In this document: positions 30,794 to 38,891 of the stretch, piece by piece
Layout: each line of letters begins with the position of its first letter
How positions within the stretch are numbered: position 1 is the first letter of the stretch
NCBI RefSeq assembly: GCF_017837635.1
Contig: NZ_JAGJRS010000034.1
Coordinates: 218,931 to 282,930, forward strand
Length of the DNA: 64,000 bases
Source: Frateuria flava
Lineage (GTDB): Bacteria > Pseudomonadota > Gammaproteobacteria > Xanthomonadales > Rhodanobacteraceae
Direction of reading: 5' to 3'
Notes under the pieces: generated by a model
What the model was told of the DNA's origin: nothing
What the model saw: only the letters and a program-made list of their open reading frames with translations
The model's database searches: none
Program-made: the position numbers and the translations under genes

Positions 30794-31498
30794 ATGCCCG
30801 ATCTGTCCGCCTTCCCGATCACTGCGCGCTGGCCCGCGCGACACCCCGACCGCATCCAGCTCTATTCGCTCAACACGCCCAACGGCGTGAAGGTGTCGAT
30901 CATGCTGGAGGAGACCACCCTGGCCTACGAGCCGCACCTGGTCGACATCATGCGGGACGAGAACAAGACGCCGGAATTCCTGTCGCTCAACCCCAACGGC
31001 AAGATCCCCGCGATCATCGACCCCGATGGCCCCGGCGGCGAGCCGATCGGGCTGTTCGAGTCCGGCGCGATCCTGCTTTATCTCGCCGAGAAGACCGGCA
31101 TGTTCCTGTCGGCCGATCCGGCGCTGCGGTGGGAGACCATCCAGTGGGTGTTCTTCCAGATGGCCTCGATCGGGCCGATGTTCGGTCAGGTGGGTTTCTT
31201 CCACAAATTCGCCGGGCGCGACTACGAGGACAAGCGCCCGCTCAGGCGCTACGTGGATGAATCGCGCCGCCTGCTCGGCGTGCTGGAGGCGCGCCTGGAC
31301 GAGCGGCCGTGGCTGATGGGCGAGGACTACAGCATTGCCGACATCGCCACGCTGGGCTGGGTGAACAACCTGATCGGGTTCTACGAGGCGCGGGATCTGG
31401 TGCATTTCGACGAGTTGTCGAACGTGCCGGCGTGGCTGGAACGCGGACTGGCGCGTCCGGCGGTGGAGCGTGGGTTGCAGATTCCCGGTCGGGGCTAG
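30794..31498 (+). CDS. Glutathione S-transferase family protein (YfcG/YghU-like)
   Basis: A 234-residue cytosolic thioredoxin-fold/GST protein. The N-terminal domain starts with IQLYSLNTPNGVKVSIMLEE (about residues 21-40), where TPNG replaces a classical catalytic Tyr/Ser and is typical of the nu-class YfcG/YghU disulfide-bond oxidoreductases. LNPNGKIPAI and LFESGAILLYLAE (about 65-95) bind glutathione. The C-terminal helical domain has GPMFGQVGFF and SIADIATLGW. The Shine-Dalgarno AGGAGG is at 30781-30786. It is divergent from norZ and convergent with a lipoprotein hydrolase, the two stop codons sharing the bases CTAG. Confidence 0.9.
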   Translation: MPDLSAFPITARWPARHPDRIQLYSLNTPNGVKVSIMLEETTLAYEPHLVDIMRDENKTPEFLSLNPNGKIPAIIDPDGPGGEPIGLFESGAILLYLAEKTGMFLSADPALRWETIQWVFFQMASIGPMFGQVGFFHKFAGRDYEDKRPLRRYVDESRRLLGVLEARLDERPWLMGEDYSIADIATLGWVNNLIGFYEARDLVHFDELSNVPAWLERGLARPAVERGLQIPGRG

Positions 31499-32301
31499 CT
31501 TCCGGTCCGCGTTTTCCCTTGGTCGGCGTCCGGGCGCGCGGCTTCCGGTGAGCCGGCTTCGGGCCGGGCATGTTCCAGCAGCGTCGTTGCCGCCGGCTGC
31601 CACAGCGTCCAGTTGTGATGGCCGGGCAGCTCGAACGCGTGGCCCGGTGGCAGCTGTGTGGCCAGCAGCGCGATGCGGTCGCGAAAGCGTTCCTTGTCGC
31701 CGTAGGCCACCCAGATCGATGCGGTGCGTTCCGGCGTTTCGGACCAGTGCTGGATGTAGCGCCACAACTCGCGCTGGTAGTTCGCTTCGCTGATCGTCTC
31801 CACGGGCCCGGGTCGCCAGCGATCCAGGCCGCCGGCCGCCTGGATCTCCCGATAGATGGCCTTGTCTCCCAGATAGGGCGAAATCAGCAGCATGCCGTCG
31901 ATATCGCCAGGGAACGACCGGTCGTAAAGCAGGGCACCCATGCCGCCCAGCGAGATGCCCACCAGCCAGATCTGGTCGTAGTGCCGCCGGCGGGCCGGGA
32001 CGATGACCTCCTCGTGCAAACGTTCGGCCGCACGGCCCTCGCGATAGAAGGGCATGGTCAGGCCAGTGAGAACCACGTCCGTGTCCGGCCAATGCTGCTG
32101 GATCGTCTGCGCGATGCCGCGAGTGCCGAGCGACTGCAGGTCGTCGCCGCGTCCGGGCAGCATCACCACCAGCCGGTGCGGTGGTTGCGTGGCGCTCACC
32201 CACCGGGTGGGAATCGGTCGGGTGATGTCGCCGCCGGCGCTGCAGGCAGCCAGGAGCAGGGCGACCAGGGGACCGAACACGGCAGACGGATGCAGGCGCA
32301 T
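31495..32301 (-). CDS. Lipoprotein alpha/beta hydrolase
   Basis: From ATG 32299-32301 the 268-residue protein has a lipoprotein signal (PLVALLLAAC, Cys20). An alpha/beta-hydrolase fold follows, with the oxyanion segment LVVMLPGRGDD (about 44-54), the nucleophile elbow GISLGGMG (Ser117), and a late His in LPGHHNWTLW (about 236-245). An Asp in YGDKERF probably completes the triad. It is expected to be anchored to a periplasm-facing membrane. The substrate is unknown. A longer frame reaches 32400 but would bury the signal peptide. Confidence 0.8.
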   Translation of the reverse strand: MRLHPSAVFGPLVALLLAACSAGGDITRPIPTRWVSATQPPHRLVVMLPGRGDDLQSLGTRGIAQTIQQHWPDTDVVLTGLTMPFYREGRAAERLHEEVIVPARRRHYDQIWLVGISLGGMGALLYDRSFPGDIDGMLLISPYLGDKAIYREIQAAGGLDRWRPGPVETISEANYQRELWRYIQHWSETPERTASIWVAYGDKERFRDRIALLATQLPPGHAFELPGHHNWTLWQPAATTLLEHARPEAGSPEAARPDADQGKTRTGS

Positions 32302-32474
32302 GGCAGGGGTCCGGTAGGCGATCGGGGCCAGCGTGCGCCGGCGCGGATGAAGGATGCGCCGCGCAGCCGCGAAGCGATCTTTCAGCAGCCTTGTACGCAA
32401 GAACAGGCGCGCTGGATTCGAGTCCTGCCGCGCCGGCGCTCGTCCGATCGAACGGTTCCGGCTGCCGCGTCCGG

Positions 32475-33134
32475 TCAGCCGTTCACCGACCCGGCGATCT
32501 CGCGCAGCGCCTGCTCGAACACTTCCGGCGGCTGCCCGCCAGGAATCAGGTGCGTCCCGTTGACGATGGTCGCCGGCACCGAGCGGATGCCGCGCTGCTG
32601 GAAGAATTGTTCCTGTGTACGCACCTGATCGGCATAGGCGCCACCTTCCAGGACATCGCGCGCCTCATCGCCATCCAGCCCCGCCTCACCGGCCAGCCGT
32701 ACCAGCACGTCGTGCGAGGCGACGTCCTCGCCGTCGGTGAAGTAGGCGCGCAGCAGCGCTTTCTTGAGCGTGAGGTGGCGGCCCTTGAGCTCCGCCCAGT
32801 GCAGCAGGCGATGTGCGTCGAACGTGTTGTAGACACGGCTGCCCACGCCCATGTTGAAAGCAAACCTGACCGCCGCCGCGCGCTCGCGGATCACCGCGCG
32901 ATTGGCTTCCACCCGCGCCGTGTCGATGCCGTACTTGTGCATCAGGTGCTCGGTAGCGTCTTCGCCTTCCGCCGGCAACTGCGGGTTGAGCTCGAACGGC
33001 TGCAGGTGGATGTCCGCCTGCACGGCGCCGCCCAGGCGCTGGAGCGCCTGCTCCAGCGACGCAAAGCCGACGGCGCACCACGGGCAGGAGACGTCCGAGA
33101 CGAAGTCGATGCGGAGCGGGGTGGGAGCGGTCAT
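32475..33134 (-). CDS. DsbA family oxidoreductase (FrnE-like)
   Basis: A 219-residue cytosolic thioredoxin-fold protein with an inserted helical domain. The active site is Cys17-Pro-Trp-Cys20 in SDVSCPWC, directly after the first beta strand, and the conserved cis-Pro is in IRSVPATIVNG (about 182-192). FrnE-type proteins are disulfide oxidoreductases or polyketide-linked isomerases, and some are needed for oxidative stress resistance. There is no signal peptide, so it is not the periplasmic DsbA. It starts at ATG 33132-33134 and is alone on the minus strand after a 148-base gap that holds a REP-like palindrome. Confidence 0.88.
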   Translation of the reverse strand: MTAPTPLRIDFVSDVSCPWCAVGFASLEQALQRLGGAVQADIHLQPFELNPQLPAEGEDATEHLMHKYGIDTARVEANRAVIRERAAAVRFAFNMGVGSRVYNTFDAHRLLHWAELKGRHLTLKKALLRAYFTDGEDVASHDVLVRLAGEAGLDGDEARDVLEGGAYADQVRTQEQFFQQRGIRSVPATIVNGTHLIPGGQPPEVFEQALREIAGSVNG

Positions 33135-33201
33135 GGCGGTTCCAGCGTTTGTACCTGGGGAAGATGGAGCCCGCCGATCGCTATCTCAACTGTCCGGCTT
33201 T

Positions 33202-33272
33202 GCAGGAGCGCACCCTGTGCGCGACCGCCATGCCGCAGGTGCCGCGCGGTCGCGCACAGGGTGCGCTCCTAC
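33202..33272. repeat. REP-like palindrome, family A (perfect)
   Basis: The arms at 33204-33227 and 33247-33270 are perfectly complementary over 24 bases. The left arm reads AGGAGCGCACCCTGTGCGCG then ACCG. The loop is 19 bases. It lies between two minus-strand genes. Confidence 0.85.
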
Positions 33273-33282
33273 CGTCGTGCCC

Positions 33283-35532
33283 TCAGAGGACGTTCCTGCC
33301 CTCGCCCGGGTGGTAGACCTGCTCGGTGTGCCCCCTCAACTGCTCGGGCCAGTAGTACACCTCGCGCAGGTTGCCGGTGGTGTAGCGCTCGGCCTCGTCG
33401 TTGAAGTGCGGCGATTGCGGATGTCCGCTCTCGCCCCCCGCGGTGATCGCTCGCGCGCTCACCTTCGGCCCGAACTCGACCACCGCGACGAAGCTGTTGC
33501 CGCTGGTGCCGTAGTAGCGTTTGGTGCCCGGCCAACGGTGCGCGCCGAAGGAGGCCAGCGAACCCCATCGGGACGAGGTGAAGGGCACCGGGATGCTCGG
33601 CTTGCTGTCGTCGAACGGTTGCACCAGGTCGCCGTTGATGCGCTGGAAGCGATTGATCTCGCCCCAAGGCACGCCCCAGTGGCCAAAGTCCTTTTCGAGC
33701 CGGTCGACGGCCTCGACCAGCGCGCCCAGGCGCGCCTTCGATCCAGCCTTTCCGGCCATGGCATCGTAGATGGACAGGCCTTCGGCGGTATCGGCCTTGC
33801 TCACTTCATCCCACAACGTATCTCCCCAGAACACCGCCAGCGAGGTCGGCATCGAGGCGATGCCCCAGCGGCAGTCCCAGTGGCGCAGCATGGCGATGGG
33901 CCCGGCGAGCTTCTTCTTCAGCGGATCGCTTGCGGGCAGGGCATCGTAATCCGCGACCAGGATCGGGATCTGCCGCGCGAACGCCGGCAGGTAGGAGTCG
34001 AACGCGGCGGTGATCAGCGAGGCACGGGTGAAATCGTCCTTCCCCGTGAGCACGTGGATCGCATGCAGGCCACGCGGGTTCTCGCCGAAGGTGTCCATGT
34101 AGCGCGGGAAGTCCTGCTTCTTCGGGCTGTCCTTGCCGGCGGCAGAGTAGGGCCAGTTGTTGGTGTTGTAGACCCAGCCGGTGGCCGGGTTGAACACATG
34201 CGGCGCCTGGTCCAGCGGCGTGAGGCCGTGCCAGTCGGTGGCCGGGTCGGAGCCGTCGACCGGTTGGGTGTAGTCGAAGCGGTCGTCGCGCCTGGGGATG
34301 AATTGCGGGTGCAGGTAGGCGATCTCGCCCTTGTCGTCCGCGAACAAGGTGTTGTTGGACGAATTGGCCTTCAGCTCGGCCACCTTCATGTAGCTGGCGT
34401 AGTCGTGCGCCTTGGTCCGCAGCCAGCTTTGTTCCAGCGCGGGAATGGGCCGGTTCATCAGCGCCGTCGCGATCCACTTTCCGTTCGCCTCGCGCACGAT
34501 CGGGCCGTGGTGGGTGAAGTACGCGGTAAATGTGCGTTTGGCCATCGAGCCGTCCTTCGCGCGATAGGCCAGGGTGATCTCACGCTCGGTGACGGGTCGC
34601 AGCTCCTTGCCGTAGCGGTAGTACGGCTTGCCGTCCTTGCGCACGGTGGTTTCGGCGAACTCGTCCACCACGTCCGCACCGGTGGAGGTGTGCATCCAGC
34701 CGATGTGGTGGTTGAAGCCCTGGTAGACGAAGAACTGGCCCCAGGTCACCGCGCCGTAGGCGTCCAGTCCCACATCGGAGGTCATCTGCAGTTCCGAGCG
34801 GAAGAAGAACGAGGTGTGCGGGTTGATCAGCAGCAGCGCATGGCCGTCGGCGGTGAGCTTCGGTGCGATCGCGATGCCGTTCGATCCGGTCGGTTCGACC
34901 CAGCTCGGGTGTGCCAGGGCCATCGCCACCGGCACCGGCGTGTCGTCCGGCCTGCCATAGAAGGCCTGCAACTGCTCGAGCGAGACGCGCTCGATGTCGC
35001 CGCCGATGCTGCCCTCGGTGAAGCTCAGCGCCATCCACGGCTCGTAGTGGGTGATCACGCGCGGGTGCGCGTCCGGATGCGTGGCCAGGTAGTAGTTGAG
35101 GCCGTCGGCCCAGGCGTCCATCAGCTGCTTGAGCCAGGCGGGGCTTTGCGCGTACAGCTTCTTCAGTTCCACCGGGTCGATGAAGAGCTGCTGGCGCAGG
35201 TCCGACCAGAGCGCCTGCTCGCCTTCGGCCTCGGCCAGCCGGCCCAGCGCGTTGAGGTAGTTGGTCTCGACGCGGTTGAAGTCGTCCTCGGCCTGCGCGT
35301 AGACCATGCCAAATACCGCGTCCGCGTCGGTCTTGCCGTGCACGTGGGCGATGCCCCAGTCGTCGCGCGTGATGGTCACGGCCTGGGCTTCCTGCTTCCA
35401 GCGCGCCTGCTCGCCGGCGTCCGCCCGGGCGGTGGTGACCAGGCCGAACCCAAGCAGGGTGGCCAGCGGCAGGGCGCGCAGCGCGTGGCGGAGCATCGGG
35501 CGGGCCGGCGTGGAGGAAGTGGTGGCAGGCAT
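33283..35532 (-). CDS. Secreted penicillin acylase family protein
   Basis: A 749-residue Ntn-hydrolase precursor. It has an N-terminal signal (about 1-37, with LPLATLLGFGLVTTARA), an alpha chain starting around EAQAVTITRDDWGIAHVHG, and a beta chain whose first residue should be Ser217 in EPTGSNGIAI after self-cleavage. The following NPHTSFFFRSE and the later NSSNNTLFADDKGEIAYLH are typical of the fold. Family members cleave penicillin G, acyl-homoserine lactones (PvdQ, QuiP, AAC) or lipopeptide side chains; the substrate cannot be read from the sequence. ATG 35530-35532 has GGGAG upstream. It is divergent from an amidase lipoprotein gene with 170 bases between. Confidence 0.88.
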   Translation of the reverse strand: MPATTSSTPARPMLRHALRALPLATLLGFGLVTTARADAGEQARWKQEAQAVTITRDDWGIAHVHGKTDADAVFGMVYAQAEDDFNRVETNYLNALGRLAEAEGEQALWSDLRQQLFIDPVELKKLYAQSPAWLKQLMDAWADGLNYYLATHPDAHPRVITHYEPWMALSFTEGSIGGDIERVSLEQLQAFYGRPDDTPVPVAMALAHPSWVEPTGSNGIAIAPKLTADGHALLLINPHTSFFFRSELQMTSDVGLDAYGAVTWGQFFVYQGFNHHIGWMHTSTGADVVDEFAETTVRKDGKPYYRYGKELRPVTEREITLAYRAKDGSMAKRTFTAYFTHHGPIVREANGKWIATALMNRPIPALEQSWLRTKAHDYASYMKVAELKANSSNNTLFADDKGEIAYLHPQFIPRRDDRFDYTQPVDGSDPATDWHGLTPLDQAPHVFNPATGWVYNTNNWPYSAAGKDSPKKQDFPRYMDTFGENPRGLHAIHVLTGKDDFTRASLITAAFDSYLPAFARQIPILVADYDALPASDPLKKKLAGPIAMLRHWDCRWGIASMPTSLAVFWGDTLWDEVSKADTAEGLSIYDAMAGKAGSKARLGALVEAVDRLEKDFGHWGVPWGEINRFQRINGDLVQPFDDSKPSIPVPFTSSRWGSLASFGAHRWPGTKRYYGTSGNSFVAVVEFGPKVSARAITAGGESGHPQSPHFNDEAERYTTGNLREVYYWPEQLRGHTEQVYHPGEGRNVL

Positions 35533-35702
35533 CTGTGGCTCCCTTGCGTGGCAGGGCCGGGGGACCGCGAGCAACCGGGTCCGCCGGGCGTCGCCGGCAA
35601 CCATAGCAGGCACGGGCGCGGCGAGAAGCGGATGCGGATGGCCGTCACGAGCGCTGCGCTGCGGCCTTGACGTCGCCCAAGCCGCTGCGGCACGTTCGTG
35701 GG

Positions 35703-36512
35703 ATGACCTGCCGCCTGCCACCTGCCGTGTTCCGTCTCCGTTCCCTTTGCGCACCGGTGCTTCGTGCGGGCCGCCTGCTTCCGCTGGCCTTGCTGCTGGC
35801 CGCGTGCGGCCCCGTGCGCAACCCGATGGCGCATTGGGTGCCGTCACCCAACTACGACGAGCGCCGCCCCGTGGCGATCGTCATCCACTTCACCGACCAG
35901 CATTCGGTGCAGGAAAGCCTGCACACCCTGCGTACCGCCAACAGCGGCGGGCCGGTGAGCGCGCATTACCTGGTCGGCAGCGACGGGGGCATCTACCAGC
36001 TGGTCGCCGACAGCAAGCGGGCCTGGCAGGCCGGTCCCGGGCGCTGGGGCACGATCACCGACCTCAACTCGGCCTCCATCGGCATCGAGCTGGACAACGA
36101 TGGCCACTCGCCCTTCGCGCCAGCGCAGATCCACAGCCTGCTGCGCCTGCTGGCGGACCTCACCACGCGGCTGCACATCCCGCCCACGCAGATCATCGGC
36201 CACGAGGACCTCGCGCCCGGCCGCAAGGACGATCCCGGTCCGCTGTTCCCGTGGCAACGCCTGGCCGAGGCCGGGTACGGCCTGTGGCCGCAAGGCCCGC
36301 TGGTCGATCCACCGCCGGGTTTCGATCCCTGGATGGCGCTGGCGCTGGTGGGTTACCCGCTGGATGACCGTGCGGCTGCGGTGCGTTCCTTCCATCACCA
36401 TTTCCGCGGCATGGACGGCGACACGCTCGATGCCCAGGACCTGCGCGTGCTGTACGCGCTGTCCTGCCAGCTCACCGGAACGCCGGAAACCCCGCCGGTT
36501 TCGACCCGATAG
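35703..36512 (+). CDS. N-acetylmuramoyl-L-alanine amidase lipoprotein (AmiD/AmpD type)
   Basis: A 269-residue lipoprotein (LALLLAAC, Cys35) with an amidase_2 domain that cuts between MurNAc and L-Ala of peptidoglycan. Zinc ligands are visible as His62 (IVIHFTDQHS), His167 (IIGHEDLAPG) and Asp177 in RKDDPGPLFPW, where the family usually has DPGP. NSASIGIELDNDGHSPF (about 122-138) fits the core strand. The C-terminal helical region (about 205-260) resembles the peptidoglycan-binding tail of AmiD. I choose ATG 35703; TTG 35667 would also be in frame. The role is probably outer-membrane-side muropeptide recycling. Confidence 0.87.
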   Translation: MTCRLPPAVFRLRSLCAPVLRAGRLLPLALLLAACGPVRNPMAHWVPSPNYDERRPVAIVIHFTDQHSVQESLHTLRTANSGGPVSAHYLVGSDGGIYQLVADSKRAWQAGPGRWGTITDLNSASIGIELDNDGHSPFAPAQIHSLLRLLADLTTRLHIPPTQIIGHEDLAPGRKDDPGPLFPWQRLAEAGYGLWPQGPLVDPPPGFDPWMALALVGYPLDDRAAAVRSFHHHFRGMDGDTLDAQDLRVLYALSCQLTGTPETPPVSTR

Positions 36513-36706
36513 GACCGCGCTGTCGCATCAGTCCGCTTTCGGCAGGCTTCCTGAGAGTACCTGCAGGACCCATCCGCACCCGATCCCCACCCTTGAGTTC
36601 ATTAGTGTCGGGCCGCGAGGATAGAGGGCTCGAAAGCGATGTCGAAATCCTGCCCGCCCGCTCGTCGCTAGAGTGCAAGCCCACTCATCCCGACGAGGAA
36701 GCACTC

Positions 36707-37129
36707 ATGCAAATCCAGCCTTACCTGTTTTTCGATGGCCGCTGCGAAGAGGCGGTCGCGTTCTACCGCGACGCGCTCGGCGCGCAGGTGCTCGCGCTGA
36801 TGCACTATTCCGACGCGCCTGCGGGCGATGCCGGCTGCCCGGGCGGGCAGCCGCCGCCGGCGGACAAGGTCATGCACGCTGCGTTGCAGATCGGCCAGAC
36901 CCTGGTCATGGCGTCGGACGGCTTCGCCAGCGGACGACCGGAATTCAAGGGCGTGTCCCTGTCCATCACGGCCGACGACGACGCGCAGGCGCGCCAGCTG
37001 TTCGACGCACTGGCCGCAGGCGGGCAGGTGCAACAGCCGCTCGGGCCCAGCTTCTTCGCCTCCAGCTTCGGCATGGTGGCGGACCGTTTCGGCGTGTCCT
37101 GGATGGTGGTCGCCGGCACGCAGGGCTGA
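36707..37129 (+). CDS. VOC family protein (PhnB-like)
   Basis: A 140-residue protein of the glyoxalase/bleomycin-resistance fold, PhnB subgroup. It has YLFFDGRCEEAVAFYRDALGAQVLALMHYSD at the N terminus (about residues 5-35), KVMHAALQIGQTLVMASDG in the middle, and FGMVADRFGVSWMV near the end. PhnB-like proteins lack the full metal-ligand set of glyoxalase I, and their reactions are mostly unknown. ATG 36707 is preceded by GAGGA. It stands alone between the amidase gene and an esterase gene on the same strand. Confidence 0.85.
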   Translation: MQIQPYLFFDGRCEEAVAFYRDALGAQVLALMHYSDAPAGDAGCPGGQPPPADKVMHAALQIGQTLVMASDGFASGRPEFKGVSLSITADDDAQARQLFDALAAGGQVQQPLGPSFFASSFGMVADRFGVSWMVVAGTQG

Positions 37130-37363
37130 CGTCAGGCGGGTGCCAGTCCGCCACTGCAGCGCACTGCCGAGAGGTCTATGATCCCACCCGTGCCGCCGGA
37201 CAGGGGCCGCGGCACGGCGCAGCTCGCCCGGTTGCGGGCGACGGAGGCCATGCTCCCGGCCGCAACGGCGGGTGGTGCCGGGATAGTGTGGTTCGATGTG
37301 CGTCGATGGTGGCGCCAGGCGCTTCGCCTGGTGGCGACGAGGACTCGCCCGGGAGGCACTCTG

Positions 37364-38503
37364 ATGTTCAAGCGCATGCGTTCTGGTGGTCGATATGCAG
37401 GGCTGGCAGCTCTTTGGCTGGGCTGCGGAGCGGCCCTGGCCGGCACATCCGATCCGCCGCCCGTCACCCCCCGGCAGGCGGCCGCGCCCTCGATGCGGCT
37501 GCTGGGCCAGGTGCTGGACATAAAGATCCACGGCACGTCGCTCGAAGGCAACCGGCTGGGCGATTCGCCCGAGCGCACGGTGAACGTGTATCTGCCCCCC
37601 GGCTATCTGCACGACCCTTCGCGCCGTTACCCGGTCATCTACTCCCTCGGCGGCTACCAGCCTTCGCCCGCGCTGGCCGCGCAGATCGGCCCGCATCCGG
37701 AAGGCTATTTGTTCGTCGGCGTGGACCGGGCCATCGCCCAGGGACGGCTGGGCAAGCTCATCCTGGTCAACATCGAGGGCTGGAACCGCCTGGGCGGAAG
37801 CTTCTGGGTCAATTCGGCCAGTACCGGCCGCTGGGAGGATTTCGTCACGCGCGACGTGATTCCCATGATCGACAAACAGTTCCGCACCCTTCGCAATCGC
37901 GACAGCCGTGGCCTGTACGGCGGCTCGATGGGCGGCTTCGGCGCGTTATCCATCGCGATGCACCGGCCCAGGCTGTTCGGCACGGTGTTCGCGCAGTCGC
38001 CGTGCTGCATGGCGATGGTCGAGGAGCTGGGGCCGACGCCCGCGTGGGTTCCCATGCAGCAGGTGACCCTGGCGCAGGCCGATGCGGCCTTCCAGCATGG
38101 CGATCCAGCCGCGCTGGAGACACTGGCGCTGGCCGCCGCCTTCGCCCCGGATGCGGGTCGACCGGACGTCTTCGGCGACCTGCCTTATCGCGTGGACGGT
38201 GGGCGCGTGGTGCCGGCGGAGCCCGCGTACGCGACGTGGCTCGCCCATCTGCCGGGCAACCGGCTGGACCGCGAAGCCGCCGGCCTGAAAACGCTCAACG
38301 GCCTGCGCATCCAGTACGGCGACCACGACGAGTTGCGCCACATCCCGGCCAGCGTGCCGGCGTTCCATCAGGCCTTGCTCGCCCGTGGCGTCAGGCACGA
38401 GTACCTGGTCGATCACGGCGGGCATGTGGACCTGGGGCGCTTCGAGCGGGACGCGGTTCCTTTTTTCGCGCGGACGCTCGCCGGCGCAAACGCCTCACCT
38501 TGA
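37364..38503 (+). CDS. Secreted esterase (esterase D/PF00756-like alpha/beta hydrolase)
   Basis: A 379-residue exported hydrolase. The signal peptide is at about 1-27 (YAGLAALWLGCGAALAGTS); the Cys at 21 is not in a good lipobox, so secretion rather than lipidation is likely. The esterase D-like core begins at ERTVNVYLPPGYL (about 70-82) and has the nucleophile in LYGGSMGGFG (Ser188), YGDHDELRH as a likely acid region, and His in LVDHGGHVD as the catalytic base. ATG 37364 has GGGAGG upstream. The natural substrate is unknown. Confidence 0.85.
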   Translation: MFKRMRSGGRYAGLAALWLGCGAALAGTSDPPPVTPRQAAAPSMRLLGQVLDIKIHGTSLEGNRLGDSPERTVNVYLPPGYLHDPSRRYPVIYSLGGYQPSPALAAQIGPHPEGYLFVGVDRAIAQGRLGKLILVNIEGWNRLGGSFWVNSASTGRWEDFVTRDVIPMIDKQFRTLRNRDSRGLYGGSMGGFGALSIAMHRPRLFGTVFAQSPCCMAMVEELGPTPAWVPMQQVTLAQADAAFQHGDPAALETLALAAAFAPDAGRPDVFGDLPYRVDGGRVVPAEPAYATWLAHLPGNRLDREAAGLKTLNGLRIQYGDHDELRHIPASVPAFHQALLARGVRHEYLVDHGGHVDLGRFERDAVPFFARTLAGANASP

Positions 38504-38891
38504 ATGCGGGCGTCGTGCGGCAGCCGTCGTTCGGCGATAGCACGGCATCGTCCCGGCCAGCCCGACGTCGTGCCGAGGAAGCCCCCCGGCCGCTACGCGC
38601 GACGTCGCCTCGGCGCTGGCCGCCGAGCAGCGCACGCGCCACTGATTCCCCGGACCCGCACACGGTCTTGACGCAAGCGGGGGCGTCAGGCGCGAAGATG
38701 GAGGCGTTGCCAGTATTGAATCCTTCCCGGGCGTGAACAGCCCATCCAGGGCGTGTGCGCATTCCCCATCCATGAGACAGCCGATCGGAACCATGACTTT
38801 CCCTGGCGCGCTGCGAGCCAGGGGAACGGGCGCCCTTGTGTGGGTGGTCCGAATCGAATGCCTCGCAGCACACCCCGAGAGGAGCTACGCA
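38504..38891. other. Non-coding stretch upstream of the undA-like gene
   Basis: 388 bases without a recognisable gene. It contains GACGC-AAGCGGG-GGCGTC (about 38669-38687), a small inverted repeat next to TTGACG, but no good -10 box follows. Open frames that extend through it have no family features. Confidence 0.5.

Noticed and set aside
32851..35670. A 939-codon open frame opposite the penicillin acylase gene
   Set aside because: Antisense shadow of a gene with signal peptide and Ntn-hydrolase motifs.
30645..38768. A shared 13-base string (GTGCGCATTCCCC) upstream of norZ and upstream of the undA-like gene as a common regulatory site
   Set aside because: Several such 13-base matches are expected by chance in 64 kb of GC-rich DNA, and the second copy lacks the inverted half-site.
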